DNA from: Chitinophaga sp. CF118
GTDB taxonomy: Bacteria > Bacteroidota > Bacteroidia > Chitinophagales > Chitinophagaceae
Reading direction: 5' to 3'
NCBI RefSeq assembly: GCF_900112615.1
Contig: NZ_FOMK01000003.1
Span: forward strand, 1-64,000
Length of the DNA stretch: 64,000 nt
The position numbers and the translations under genes are program-made. Position 1 is the first letter of the stretch. Each line of letters begins with the position of its first letter. The notes under the pieces are model-generated. The model worked only from the letters and a program-made list of their open reading frames with translations. It ran no database searches and was not told the DNA's origin. This document shows, in pieces, positions 27,958-37,505 of this stretch.

Positions 27958-30857
27958 ATGATGAAAGCGACCGATACCAAAAGTACCGCCAGGACTGCGC
28001 CGCAACAGAAGCAGCCAGCAGGTAATTCCTTCTTTAATAAAGAGGGTAGTGACTCTTTTTTTGGTGAATCGGAAGTCGCCCCCAAACCATTTTTTGTACA
28101 ACGTAAATTAACAATCGGAAAACCTGATGATCATTACGAAAAGCAGGCAGACCAGGTTGCGGATAAAGTAGTACAGCGAATGAGTCAGTCGCCATCAATA
28201 CAGGCAAAGGCAGCAACTCCCACACCAACGGTTACCCCTGTAGAACCGCAGGCAATACAAATGAAAGAAGAGATTAGTGAAGAGCCTGCAGGTGAAGAGA
28301 AGTTACAGCGCAAGCCTATTTTTGATAGTATGGGAGATCCTCCGGACGACTCCATACAACGCAAACCTATTTTTGACAGTATGGGAGATTCTGCGGAAAG
28401 TTCCATACAACGTAAACCCGAAGGTAGTGATGCAAAGACTGAAACTTCTCCTAATGTAGAATCACGTCTTAACAGTACTAAAGGATCAGGCTCTCCATTA
28501 CCATCAGATACCAGATCTGCAATGGAGTCTTCTATAGGTGCAGACTTTAGCAGTGTACGTATTCATACAGGTACAGAGGCAGCATCACTGAGTAATGATT
28601 TGCAGGCACAGGCATTTACTCACGGCAATGATATTTATTTCAATGAAGGAAAATATGATTCCGAAAGCAGTAGCGGCAGGCATCTGTTGGCCCATGAATT
28701 AACGCATACAGTACAGCAGGGAGCTGCTGTTCAAAAGAAACCTGATGTACAGTTGGCAGCTGCTAAACCGGCTACTTCTTTTAATCCTGCTACTACCTCA
28801 ACAGCAATTCCCGGAGAAGTGGTGAATGTATCCTCCGGAACATTTAATCCATCATTCAATTTGCGGGAAGCTATTAAGGCAACGAAACACAGGGGACTGG
28901 AGATAAAAATTAAAGCAGGTAAAATTGCAGGAGAAGGTATTATCAAGGTGCGTGAAGAAAAGGGAGAGTTGGAAAGTATGAGAAATGCCTATCTGCCACT
29001 TAACATACCAATTTTCAGTGCAGCAAATCCCGTATTGGCTGTGCAAATTATAAAAGGAGGAATCCAGGGGTATGCTACAATTGCCGGAGGTAAAGCTGAT
29101 GGTATTCCCAACTGGCTACGGGCGCATAGTAGGGAGCTTTCATGGCTTACGGGTATTGATTTGAGCAGTATTCCATCACCAGGTACCAATACATTTGATA
29201 GCGCAGGTTTCCAGTTTACGCTCAATGGAGTAAAGGTTAGAGTAGGTGGTCTTGCGGAAGCAACAATGGATATTGGGTTTGTAAATCTGCAACCGGCGGT
29301 ACACGTAGGAGCTAAAATGGATGTTGCAGGAATCGTACAGGCGGGTTTTGATATTAATATGTCGAAAGACGGAGAGATGTCGGGAGAAGGTGGTTTCGCT
29401 ATCACCTACAAGGGCTTTGGAGGAAATATTATAGCCAGGTTTATTAAAGGTTTAATGGATGTAAAAGGAGTAGTGGGTTATAATGGCGACAGGTTAAGTG
29501 GTTCTCTTACACTCATCATGACAGATAAAAAGACTGCGGATAATTTTGCGAAAACACAATTAGCTGGTGTGCAACCGGAAGATGCAGTCATGCCGGAAGC
29601 GGTGCCTGAGCCAGAAGGAAAAGGTCCGCGGGGAATGGCGGGCGTAGGTAGCCTTACTTTCAATATGACAGAATGGTTTGCAGGTAGTGTAAACGTGATC
29701 GTTGATGGTAAAGGTTTTGTAACGGTGATTGGCAAAATAGCACCGCCAAAAGAGATTAAATTATTTGAACAAAAGCCTTATGATAAGGAGCTGTTTAAAC
29801 TGAGTGCAACTGCCGGGTATGGTATACCAGTGCTGGGTACTATTGGAGTATTCGCCGAAGTATCTTTGTCAGCCATCGCCCGGATAGGACCAGCAACAAT
29901 TTATAACATCGTAATAGAAGGAACTTATTCTAATAACCCCGATATTGCAAAGAGTATTTCCCTGTCAGGTTCCCTCAATATTTCTGCTTATGCAGGGTTA
30001 CGTTTGCGTGCTGCCGGTGGTGCAGTACTTACGATATTGGGGCATGATCTGAAAGCAGGTGTAGCAGTAAATGCAGATGCAGGTGTGAAAGGATATATTG
30101 ATGCGCGGCCAACGATCGGTTATCGTGATCCCGGAGAGTTCTTCTTTAAAGGACATATGGAGATAGCAGCACAACCAGTGCTGGGTCTTAGCGGAGAATT
30201 CTTTGTAGAATTAGACAGTCCGTGGTATTCTCCTTTACCGGATAAAAGATGGCCTTGGCCGATAGGTTCATTGGAATATCCATTACCGGGAGAATTTGGA
30301 ATAGGAGCAGATGTGGATTATGTATTGGGTTCAGGAAAAGTACCTGATATTAAATTTACAGATGCAAATTTTGATGGTTCCAAATTCATGACCGATCTTG
30401 TGGATGATAATGTACCGAAGAAAAGTGGTGCAGATAAAAAAGATAAACAAGGTAAGTTTGTAGATGGAGGCGCAGCTAAACCTGCCGGTGGAGGTAAAGT
30501 TCCTCCGCCTCCTGCTAAACCGGGAGCTAAACCTGCTAAAGCTGCAGCTCCTGGAAAAGGTGGTGGTAAAGGCAAGGATAAAGATAAAGGCAAGGATAAA
30601 GTGAAGCCTGACGAAATGAAGAATTTCGCCGATGCTATGAAGAAAATAAAAGCATTGGAAGGGCATAAACCGATGTCCCGTGAAGAGATCAATTCTACTG
30701 TAGATGCAATTAAGAAGCAATACAATGTACCTGGAATCAATGTGATACCCAAGGATACCAACAAATGGAAAGTGACGGGTAGTCTTGCCGGTAAAAAGAA
30801 TAAGCAATCAGTGTATGTACCGGCCAATATGAAACCGGGAGATGAGAAGGATAAGAA
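27958..30857 (+). repeat. Direct repeat copy 1: shared body of toxin A
   Basis: This segment is closely similar at DNA level to 34608-37505, with long identical runs in the DUF4157 and shaft regions and scattered substitutions and small indels elsewhere. Similarity fades just after the shared VYVPANMK motif. Downstream of that point the two toxin genes differ. Confidence 0.9.
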
Positions 30858-31815
30858 TAAGAAAGGTAAAGATAAGGACAAGGATAAATTACTGGATGCT
30901 GGTCTGAAAGCGATTGATAAAGAAGATAGTAAGTACCTGGATGATAATAAGGCGATTGAAAAAGAAGAGGCGGTAGTAGTGGCTGCAACTGTTAAAGCAA
31001 AACATCCTATCTTTAAATCGATCAAAGTCATTGATGGAGGAAGTACCTGGGATTTTGATTATATCCAGGCTGCAAGGAAAACGGGTCCGAAAAAGGATAA
31101 TAAAGATCCGCTGGAGCTGTCTAAAAGTAATTTTAAAGGAAAGACGTTTACACCAGGTGATCTGAAGCAATTCCTTGTAAAGAAGCATAAATTCAAGTCC
31201 AGAACAATGGACACCAGGATAGCAGAGTGGAAAGAGGCCAAGATCTTATTCTTCTATGCTTCCAGTGCGGGTGATAAAGATCCCTATAAACTCCTTAGTT
31301 TTGACAAGAATTTACTTGAAAAAGGTGTACGGGAGGTTAGTGACAGGAACCGTGATAACTATGGATATACAATTAAATTTAAAAAGACAGATGCTTTCGC
31401 CTTGCCAATATTAAGGAAGAGTATAATCAGGGAAGCACGGTTTGGATGGAAGCCCGGACTGGAAAACAATATGGCTTATCTTACTTCCGGCAGGGCAAGA
31501 TATGAGTGCGCAAAGACAAAACAGAACGCAAAAGGTGATCCTTCATATAAGAGAAAAGAAGTTAAATTTGCTGATTGTATCCTTGGACACGCGGGCGATG
31601 GAGCTTCAGGACATTGGAACAGAATAGGACACAAGCAAACGAAAGCGGATAACGAGGCATGGAATAAGCAAACAAGAAATTACCATGGTATGGAAGACAA
31701 GGATGTATCCAATGCAAGTGGAGGTTCTGCCCCAAGGTACAAGGTGCCCTCAAAGAAAGAAAAAAGCCATGAGATGTGGTGGAAGACCTCACATCCGTTA
31801 TACTATAAAAAATAA
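27958..31815 (+). CDS. eCIS polymorphic toxin A: DUF4157, long shaft, nuclease-like C-terminal tip
   Basis: This 1285-aa protein is the first cargo candidate. Residues 1-170 include YEKQADQVADKVVQRM and two KPIFDSMGD repeats separated by QRKP motifs. Residues about 173-256 are DUF4157, the eCIS-associated zincin-like domain, with GADFSSVRIHTG and HELTH (near aa 246). Residues 270-830 form a beta-rich shaft shared with the paralogue at 34608; Lys/Pro-rich linkers follow. The C-terminal ~325 aa are unique. Their end (CILGHAGDGASGHWNRIGHK, then GMED, SGGSAPRYKVPS, KSHEMWW) looks like an HNH/EndoVII-type nuclease with conserved GH, HWN and SH pairs. The nuclease call is tentative. A double-immunity gene follows 5 nt later. 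Confidence 0.85.
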   Translation: MMKATDTKSTARTAPQQKQPAGNSFFNKEGSDSFFGESEVAPKPFFVQRKLTIGKPDDHYEKQADQVADKVVQRMSQSPSIQAKAATPTPTVTPVEPQAIQMKEEISEEPAGEEKLQRKPIFDSMGDPPDDSIQRKPIFDSMGDSAESSIQRKPEGSDAKTETSPNVESRLNSTKGSGSPLPSDTRSAMESSIGADFSSVRIHTGTEAASLSNDLQAQAFTHGNDIYFNEGKYDSESSSGRHLLAHELTHTVQQGAAVQKKPDVQLAAAKPATSFNPATTSTAIPGEVVNVSSGTFNPSFNLREAIKATKHRGLEIKIKAGKIAGEGIIKVREEKGELESMRNAYLPLNIPIFSAANPVLAVQIIKGGIQGYATIAGGKADGIPNWLRAHSRELSWLTGIDLSSIPSPGTNTFDSAGFQFTLNGVKVRVGGLAEATMDIGFVNLQPAVHVGAKMDVAGIVQAGFDINMSKDGEMSGEGGFAITYKGFGGNIIARFIKGLMDVKGVVGYNGDRLSGSLTLIMTDKKTADNFAKTQLAGVQPEDAVMPEAVPEPEGKGPRGMAGVGSLTFNMTEWFAGSVNVIVDGKGFVTVIGKIAPPKEIKLFEQKPYDKELFKLSATAGYGIPVLGTIGVFAEVSLSAIARIGPATIYNIVIEGTYSNNPDIAKSISLSGSLNISAYAGLRLRAAGGAVLTILGHDLKAGVAVNADAGVKGYIDARPTIGYRDPGEFFFKGHMEIAAQPVLGLSGEFFVELDSPWYSPLPDKRWPWPIGSLEYPLPGEFGIGADVDYVLGSGKVPDIKFTDANFDGSKFMTDLVDDNVPKKSGADKKDKQGKFVDGGAAKPAGGGKVPPPPAKPGAKPAKAAAPGKGGGKGKDKDKGKDKVKPDEMKNFADAMKKIKALEGHKPMSREEINSTVDAIKKQYNVPGINVIPKDTNKWKVTGSLAGKKNKQSVYVPANMKPGDEKDKNKKGKDKDKDKLLDAGLKAIDKEDSKYLDDNKAIEKEEAVVVAATVKAKHPIFKSIKVIDGGSTWDFDYIQAARKTGPKKDNKDPLELSKSNFKGKTFTPGDLKQFLVKKHKFKSRTMDTRIAEWKEAKILFFYASSAGDKDPYKLLSFDKNLLEKGVREVSDRNRDNYGYTIKFKKTDAFALPILRKSIIREARFGWKPGLENNMAYLTSGRARYECAKTKQNAKGDPSYKRKEVKFADCILGHAGDGASGHWNRIGHKQTKADNEAWNKQTRNYHGMEDKDVSNASGGSAPRYKVPSKKEKSHEMWWKTSHPLYYKK

Positions 31816-31820
31816 ATTCT

Positions 31821-32942
31821 ATGAAAAAACTACATAAGGCATATGAAGAATTGTTTGATAAACCGGATACCTTAATCCAGTTAAAATCAGACGATAATAA
31901 AATTGCATTCGATCTGGCCGTTGCTTATCCGGATCCGGAAGAGGATCTTCCTGATAGTGCAGTTACTTCACTTGGACTGTCTGCTATTTCTCATAAAAAA
32001 GAACACAGCATAGAATTATTTACTGAGATTCATGATAAGGTATCAGATGAAACAGTAAATGGAATAGGTGCTGTATATCATACTATATTCGACCGGCTGG
32101 AAAAGGAAAAAGAAATCGTTCCCGGAAAGATTTACAGGTCAGTATCATTACCTCCCTTTGATAACATGAATGCCGTAATGATAACTGAGAAAGTGTTAGG
32201 TGAAACGCAATGGCTTGATGAAGAGGATGAAAAGGGGAGATTGATGCGACTGATTCCGCTATTTGAAAAAGAAGCAGACGAACTGGAACAGTATCTGCCT
32301 GAGCTAAGACACAAATTAGTGGTAAGATCAAATATTTCTTACAGAGATCCAGCACGTGAACCTTCAGAAATTGCTCATACTGCGTTTTTGAATTACTGGA
32401 ACAGAATATCGGCCTGGTACAAAGAAAATAAAGTGATAGGAGCGAAGTTGCTGGAAAAAGTATTGTCCTCAAAATCAGAGAACAATACAGGGGATGAACT
32501 GGAAAAGAAACTGAAATTTAAGTTGTCGCCAGACTTTAAGGCATCTTTTGATATTCAATATGAGAAGATTGTAATAGACGATTATATTATGCTGGATGAA
32601 GAGCAGATAATCGATCACATGAAAGGGTTGAATAACCTGAATAACAAAGGTGAATTCAAAAAAGCCTTGAAAAAGATTAATAAAGACGATCGTTTACAGA
32701 CACAGTGGTGGCATGAGAAGTGGGTTCCTATCGCCTTCAGCAGTCAGGGCGACAGGGTTTGTATTGATATGGCTCCCGGACCCAGAGGTGTTGTAGGACA
32801 GGTAATCATTCATTATGTTGAAGAAGGACCTATGGCATCCGGTTACGATTCCTTTTTAGATTACCTGGATGATTATGATACAAGATTAATTGGAAATGAG
32901 TATGAAGTAAATGAAAGTGGAAATCTAAATCTGACGTACTGA
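31821..32942 (+). CDS. Candidate immunity protein: SUFU-like domain fused to SUKH-1 (SMI1/KNR4)
   Basis: The 373-aa cytosolic protein follows toxin A by 5 nt. Residues about 1-185 resemble the bacterial SUFU domain (SLGLSAISHKKEHSIELFTE, then IGAVYHTIFDRLEKEKEIV and LIPLFEKEADELEQYL). Residues about 255-360 resemble SUKH-1 (WWHEKWVPIAFSSQGDRVCI, DMAPGPRGVVGQVI, YDSFLDYLDD). Both folds are known immunity domains of polymorphic toxin systems, mostly against nuclease and related toxins, and fused poly-immunity proteins are known. So it probably neutralises toxin A's tip in the producer. Domain calls come from motif resemblance. Confidence 0.75.
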   Translation: MKKLHKAYEELFDKPDTLIQLKSDDNKIAFDLAVAYPDPEEDLPDSAVTSLGLSAISHKKEHSIELFTEIHDKVSDETVNGIGAVYHTIFDRLEKEKEIVPGKIYRSVSLPPFDNMNAVMITEKVLGETQWLDEEDEKGRLMRLIPLFEKEADELEQYLPELRHKLVVRSNISYRDPAREPSEIAHTAFLNYWNRISAWYKENKVIGAKLLEKVLSSKSENNTGDELEKKLKFKLSPDFKASFDIQYEKIVIDDYIMLDEEQIIDHMKGLNNLNNKGEFKKALKKINKDDRLQTQWWHEKWVPIAFSSQGDRVCIDMAPGPRGVVGQVIIHYVEEGPMASGYDSFLDYLDDYDTRLIGNEYEVNESGNLNLTY

Positions 32943-32967
32943 TTGTTTTACCCCCAAAATGTTACAT

Positions 32968-34455
32968 ATGAAATCGAGTAGTCGTCGCTATCGGAGACAT
33001 CGTAACCCCGAAAACGCGGAGAACAAAGAAACCCCGTTTTTTACCCCTCATCAGAAAGCTGTTCAGAAAAAGGATGATGCTTTCTTTCAACCGAAATTGT
33101 CAATCGGCCAGCCGGGGGATAGTTATGAGCGGGAAGCAGATGCTGTTGCCAGCAAGGTAGTGAATAAACAAACTGCGACAGGCACTCCTGTACAGAAGAA
33201 AGAAATATCCACCGTACAGAGAATGTCATCGGGTAATGAAGAAGACGTACAGATGAAAGGAGCTCCTGATAAAAAAGAAGAAGAGAAAAAAGTACAGAAG
33301 AAATCGGATAAAAAGGAGGAAGAAAAGAAAGTGCAGAAAAAGTCGGAGGGCAATGAAGAAGAAGTACAAATGAAAAGCGCTCCTGATAAAAAAGAGGAAG
33401 AGAAAAAAGTACAGAAGAAATCAGATAAAAAGGAAGAAGAAAAACCCATTCAGAAAAAAGAAGAACAGGAAAAGAAACCTGCTGCTGATGAAGTACTGAA
33501 AGAAGAGCAGGACGTAGCAGGGAAACATCCTCTAATGGCTAAGGAAAACCCTGGTGGACTGAAAAGTAATACTGACGGTCTTAGCCAGCAACTGAAAGAA
33601 CAAAGCGGCAAAGGTGCTACGCTTTCTCCTGAAGTGCGTAACGAAATGAGTAATGCAATCGGCGCTGATTTTAGCGGTGTAAACATCCATACTGGTGATA
33701 AGGCCAAAGAGCTAAGTAACGAGTTGGGTGCACAGGCTTTTACACACGGCAACGATGTTTATTTCAATAGTGGTAAATACGATACAGAATCTTCAACAGG
33801 AAAACACCTGCTGGCACATGAATTGACGCATGTGGTACAACAAGGCGCAGCTCCCGAATTATCCGGGTCAAAGAAGGGAACTTCAGCACCCAGCGTACAG
33901 CGGGATATTTCTACTCCCTTACCTGAAGGGGTGAAACCTGATGAAGAGTCAAAAGTGGCTAAATTTCCCATTGGAAGTTTTTCCGTTGAAATCAAGCCGG
34001 ATAGAAAGGCAGTAGAGGGGGAAATCGTAAAACCAAATGGCGCTATTACAAAAGGTGATATTGCTTATCTGATTTATCCTTCATATACTAACAGTAATCC
34101 AAAGAAAGTAAAAAGTGCCAGCATCAAGAAGACGCTGATGATTGAAACGGTCTATTCCGCTAGTGTGACGGCGCAGAGTTCTTCCGGATATGGCAGGGGA
34201 GCGCTGAAACAGGATAAGAAGGATGGACATGGTACGCTGGGCTTTCATGAGGGTAGCCACGGAACAGATCTAATGGAATATGTACAAACACATGCGTTTC
34301 CTGAAATAGTCATAAAATCACCTGTTACGCAGGAAAAATTTGCGACTTTAGTAGAAGCCTGGAAGTTGGAACTTAAAGCTTACGTGGCTGATATGTTAAA
34401 GAACACAGAGGAGAAGACCGATAATGTGAAAGATCCCGTAGAAGAAAAAAAATAG
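32968..34455 (+). CDS. DUF4157 protein with second HExxH (zincin-like) domain
   Basis: This 495-aa protein starts MKSSSRRYRRHR, and an ATG three codons upstream (32959) is possible. I prefer 32968 because the related remnant at 39545 aligns from this codon. Residues 1-60 contain QPGDSYEREADAVASKV. Residues 80-175 are charged VQKK/VQMK repeats. Residues about 217-300 form DUF4157 with HELTH near aa 284. The C-terminal ~190 aa hold a second HExxH, HEGSH near aa 427 in GFHEGSHGTDLMEY, suggesting an independent metalloprotease-like domain. It could be a third cargo, or a protease that processes the neighbouring effectors. The function is not established. Confidence 0.78.
   Translation: MKSSSRRYRRHRNPENAENKETPFFTPHQKAVQKKDDAFFQPKLSIGQPGDSYEREADAVASKVVNKQTATGTPVQKKEISTVQRMSSGNEEDVQMKGAPDKKEEEKKVQKKSDKKEEEKKVQKKSEGNEEEVQMKSAPDKKEEEKKVQKKSDKKEEEKPIQKKEEQEKKPAADEVLKEEQDVAGKHPLMAKENPGGLKSNTDGLSQQLKEQSGKGATLSPEVRNEMSNAIGADFSGVNIHTGDKAKELSNELGAQAFTHGNDVYFNSGKYDTESSTGKHLLAHELTHVVQQGAAPELSGSKKGTSAPSVQRDISTPLPEGVKPDEESKVAKFPIGSFSVEIKPDRKAVEGEIVKPNGAITKGDIAYLIYPSYTNSNPKKVKSASIKKTLMIETVYSASVTAQSSSGYGRGALKQDKKDGHGTLGFHEGSHGTDLMEYVQTHAFPEIVIKSPVTQEKFATLVEAWKLELKAYVADMLKNTEEKTDNVKDPVEEKK
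33240..33480 (+). repeat. Imperfect tandem repeats coding VQKK/VQMK-KKEEEK units
   Basis: Within the DUF4157/HExxH gene, A/G-rich imperfect repeats encode alternating VQKKSDKKEEEK and VQMKxAPDKKEEEK blocks, about six units. The VQ(R/K/M)K spacing is seen across eCIS DUF4157 proteins. Repeat number probably changes by slippage. Confidence 0.8.
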
Positions 34456-34607
34456 AAGAACAATGATGTAGCCCTGAAGAAGAAAACGAAGTTGATTCCT
34501 ATTGTGCCAACAATATCATAATATTTGTTATCCTTTTACCCAGGCATTAGTGCTGTAGAATTACTGTTAACCCCCTGTTCATAAGAACCATCCTATACTA
34601 CGAAACC
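34456..34607 (+). other. 152-nt gap between the two effector cassettes
   Basis: The gap holds no gene and no terminator that I can see. Its first bases (AATAGAAGAACAATGATG) echo the sequence leading into the AAA+ ATPase gene at 39822-39840, compatible with a duplication junction. It is the longest untranslated stretch inside the operon apart from the remnant gene region. Confidence 0.4.
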
Positions 34608-37505
34608 ATGATGAAAGCGACCGATGCCAAAAGTACCGCCAGAACTGCCCCGAAAAAGGATCAGCAGTCAGACGGTAATGTATTCTTCGATAAAGAAAGA
34701 AGTAATTCTTTTTTTGGAGAATCAGAGACAGAACCAAAGCCATTTTTTGTACAACGGAAACTGAGTATCGGGAAGCCCGATGATCATTACGAAAAGCAGG
34801 CAGACCAGGTTGCGGATAAAGTAGTACAGCGAATGAGTCAGTCGCCATCAGTACAGGCAAAGGCAGCAACTCCTGCACCAACGGTTACGCCTGTACAGCC
34901 GCAGGCATTACAAATGAAAGAAGAGATTAGCGAAGAACCTGCAGGTGAAGAGAAATTACAGCGTAAGCCGATTTTTGATAGTATGGGAGATCCTCCGGAG
35001 AACTCCATACAACGCAAACCTATTTTTGACAGTATGGGAGATTCCATACAACGTAAATCCGAAGGGAGTGATGCAAAAACAGAAACCTCTCCCAGTGTAG
35101 AATCACGTCTTAATAGTACTAAAGGATCAGGCTCCCCATTGCCATCAGACACCAGATCGGCAATGGAATCTTCTATTGGTGCAGACTTTAGCGGTGTACG
35201 CATTCATACAGGCACAGAGGCCGCGGCATTAAGTAATGATTTACAGGCACAGGCATTTACTCACGGTAAGGATATTTATTTCAATGAAGGGAAATATGAT
35301 TCCAGCAGTAGTTCTGGCAGGCATCTGTTGGCCCATGAATTAACACATACAGTACAACAAGGTGCTGCCGTGCAGAAGAAACCGGATATGACGGCCGTCT
35401 CAGCTTCGCCTGATGTACAGCTGGCTCCTGCTAAACCAGCTACTTCTTTTACCCAGGCGAGTGCTCATACCGCGATCCCTGCAGAAGTAGTAAATGTATC
35501 GTCGGGTATATTTAATCCTTCATTTAAATTACGGGAGCAAATCAAAGCAACAAAAGAGAGAGGACTAGAGATTAAAATTTCAGCAGGCAAACTAGCAGGG
35601 GATGGTATTATCAAGGTGCGTGAAGAAAAAGGAGAATTGGAAAGTATGAGGAATGACTATCTGCCGCTTAATATACCAATTTTCAGTGCAGCAAATCCCG
35701 CATTGGCTGTACAATTGATAAAGGGAGGAATTAAAGGATATGCTACAATTGCCGGAGGTAAAGCAGACGGTATTCCCAACTGGCTGCGGGCGCATAGTAG
35801 GGAGCTTTCATGGCTTACGGGCATTGAATTGAGTAGTATCCCATCACCAGGTACCAATACATTTGATAGTGCAGGTTTCCAGTTTACCCTCAATGGAGTA
35901 AACGTTAAAGTGGGAGGCCTTGCGCAAGCCAGAATGGATATTGGGTTTGTAAATCTGAAGCCGTCGGTACATGTAGGAGCTATAATGGATGTCGCAGGAA
36001 TCGTACGGGCAGGTTTCGATATTAATATGTCGAAAGACGGTCAGATGTCAGGCGAGGGTGGTTTCGATGTCACCTACAAAGGCTTTGGAGGAAAAATAGC
36101 AGCCAGGTTTAATGAAGGTATGCTGGATGTAAAAGGAGTAGTGGGTTATAGTGGCGACAGGCTAAGTGGTTCTCTTACACTCATCATGACAGATAAAAAG
36201 ACGGCAGATAATTTTGCGAAAACGCAATTAGCTGGCGTAAAACCAGAAGATGCAGTAATGCCGGAAGCGGTGCCTGCGGTGACAGAAGGGAAAGGTCCAC
36301 GCGGAATGGCGGGCATAGGTAGCCTTACTTTCAATATGACAGAATGGTTTGCAGGTAGTGTAAATGTGATCGTGGATGGTAAAGGTTTTGTAACGGTGAT
36401 TGGCAAAATAGCACCGCCTAAAGAGATTAAATTATTTGAACAGAGTAATTATGATAAAGAACTGTTCAAGCTGAGTGCAACTGCTGGTTATGGTATACCC
36501 GTATTAGGTATGATCGGTATTTTCGCTGAAGTGTCTTTGTCTGCAATTTCGAGAATAGGTCCTGCGAAAATTTATAACATCGAAGTAAGCGGAACATATT
36601 CGAATAATCCGGATATTGCAAAGAGTATTTCCCTGTCAGGTTCCCTGAATATTTCTGCCTATGCAGGGTTACGTTTGCGAGCCGCAGGTGGTGCAATAAT
36701 TACTTTATTAGGGCATGATTTGAAAGCAGGAGTAGGCGTTAATGCAGATGCGGGCGTGAAAGGATATGTGGACGCACGGCCAACCATCGGTTACCGTGAT
36801 CCAGGAGAGTTCTTCTTTAAAGGACATATGGAAATAGCCGCTCAACCTGTACTAGGTCTTAGTGGAGATTTCTTTGTAGAATTAGATAGTCCGTGGTATT
36901 CTCCGTTGCCGGATAAAAAGTGGTCATGGCCAATAGGTTCACTGGAGTATCCATTGCCTGGGGAATTTGGAATAGGAGCAGATGTGGATTATGTATTGGG
37001 TTCGGGAAAAGTACCTGATATTAAATTTACAGATGCAAATTTTGATGGTTCCAAATTCATGACCGATCTTGTGGATGATAATGTACCGAAGAAAAGTGGT
37101 GCGGATAAAAAAGATAAACAAGGTAAGTTTGTAGATGGAGGTGCAGCTAAACCGGCTAAAGGTGGTAAAGTTCCGCCTCCTGCTAAGCCGGGAAGTAAAC
37201 CCGTTCCGGTTCCTAAGAGTGGAGGCAAAGGCAAAGATAAAGGCGCTGGAAAACTGGACGAAATGAAGAATTTCGCCGAAGCTATGAAGAAGGTAAAAGC
37301 ATTGGAAGGCCATAAACCCATGACCCGTGCAGAGATAACTTCAACGATAGAAGCAATTAAAAATCAATACAATATTCCTGGAATTATTGTGATCCCACAA
37401 GGTAATGACAGGTGGAAGATAACAGGAAGTCTTGCCGGTAAAAAGAACAAACAATCCGTGTATGTTCCGGCAAATATGAAGGCGGGAGATGAAAAGGTAA
37501 AGAAT
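34608..37505 (+). repeat. Direct repeat copy 2: shared body of toxin B
   Basis: Second copy of the toxin body, matching 27958-30857. It differs by small in-frame changes, such as the loss of a few codons between the KPIFDSMGD repeats and a short insertion (MTAVSASPD) after DUF4157. Confidence 0.9.

Noticed and set aside
30318..31031. A 237-codon open frame on the minus strand inside toxin A
   Set aside because: It is the antisense shadow of the Lys/Asp/Pro-rich linkers of toxin A; its Leu/Ser/Phe-rich translation fits that and no start context or homology supports it.
34529..34537. TAATATTTG as an internal promoter for toxin B
   Set aside because: It again has three rather than two bases between TA and TTTG and no well-placed -33 element; readthrough from cassette 1 is enough.
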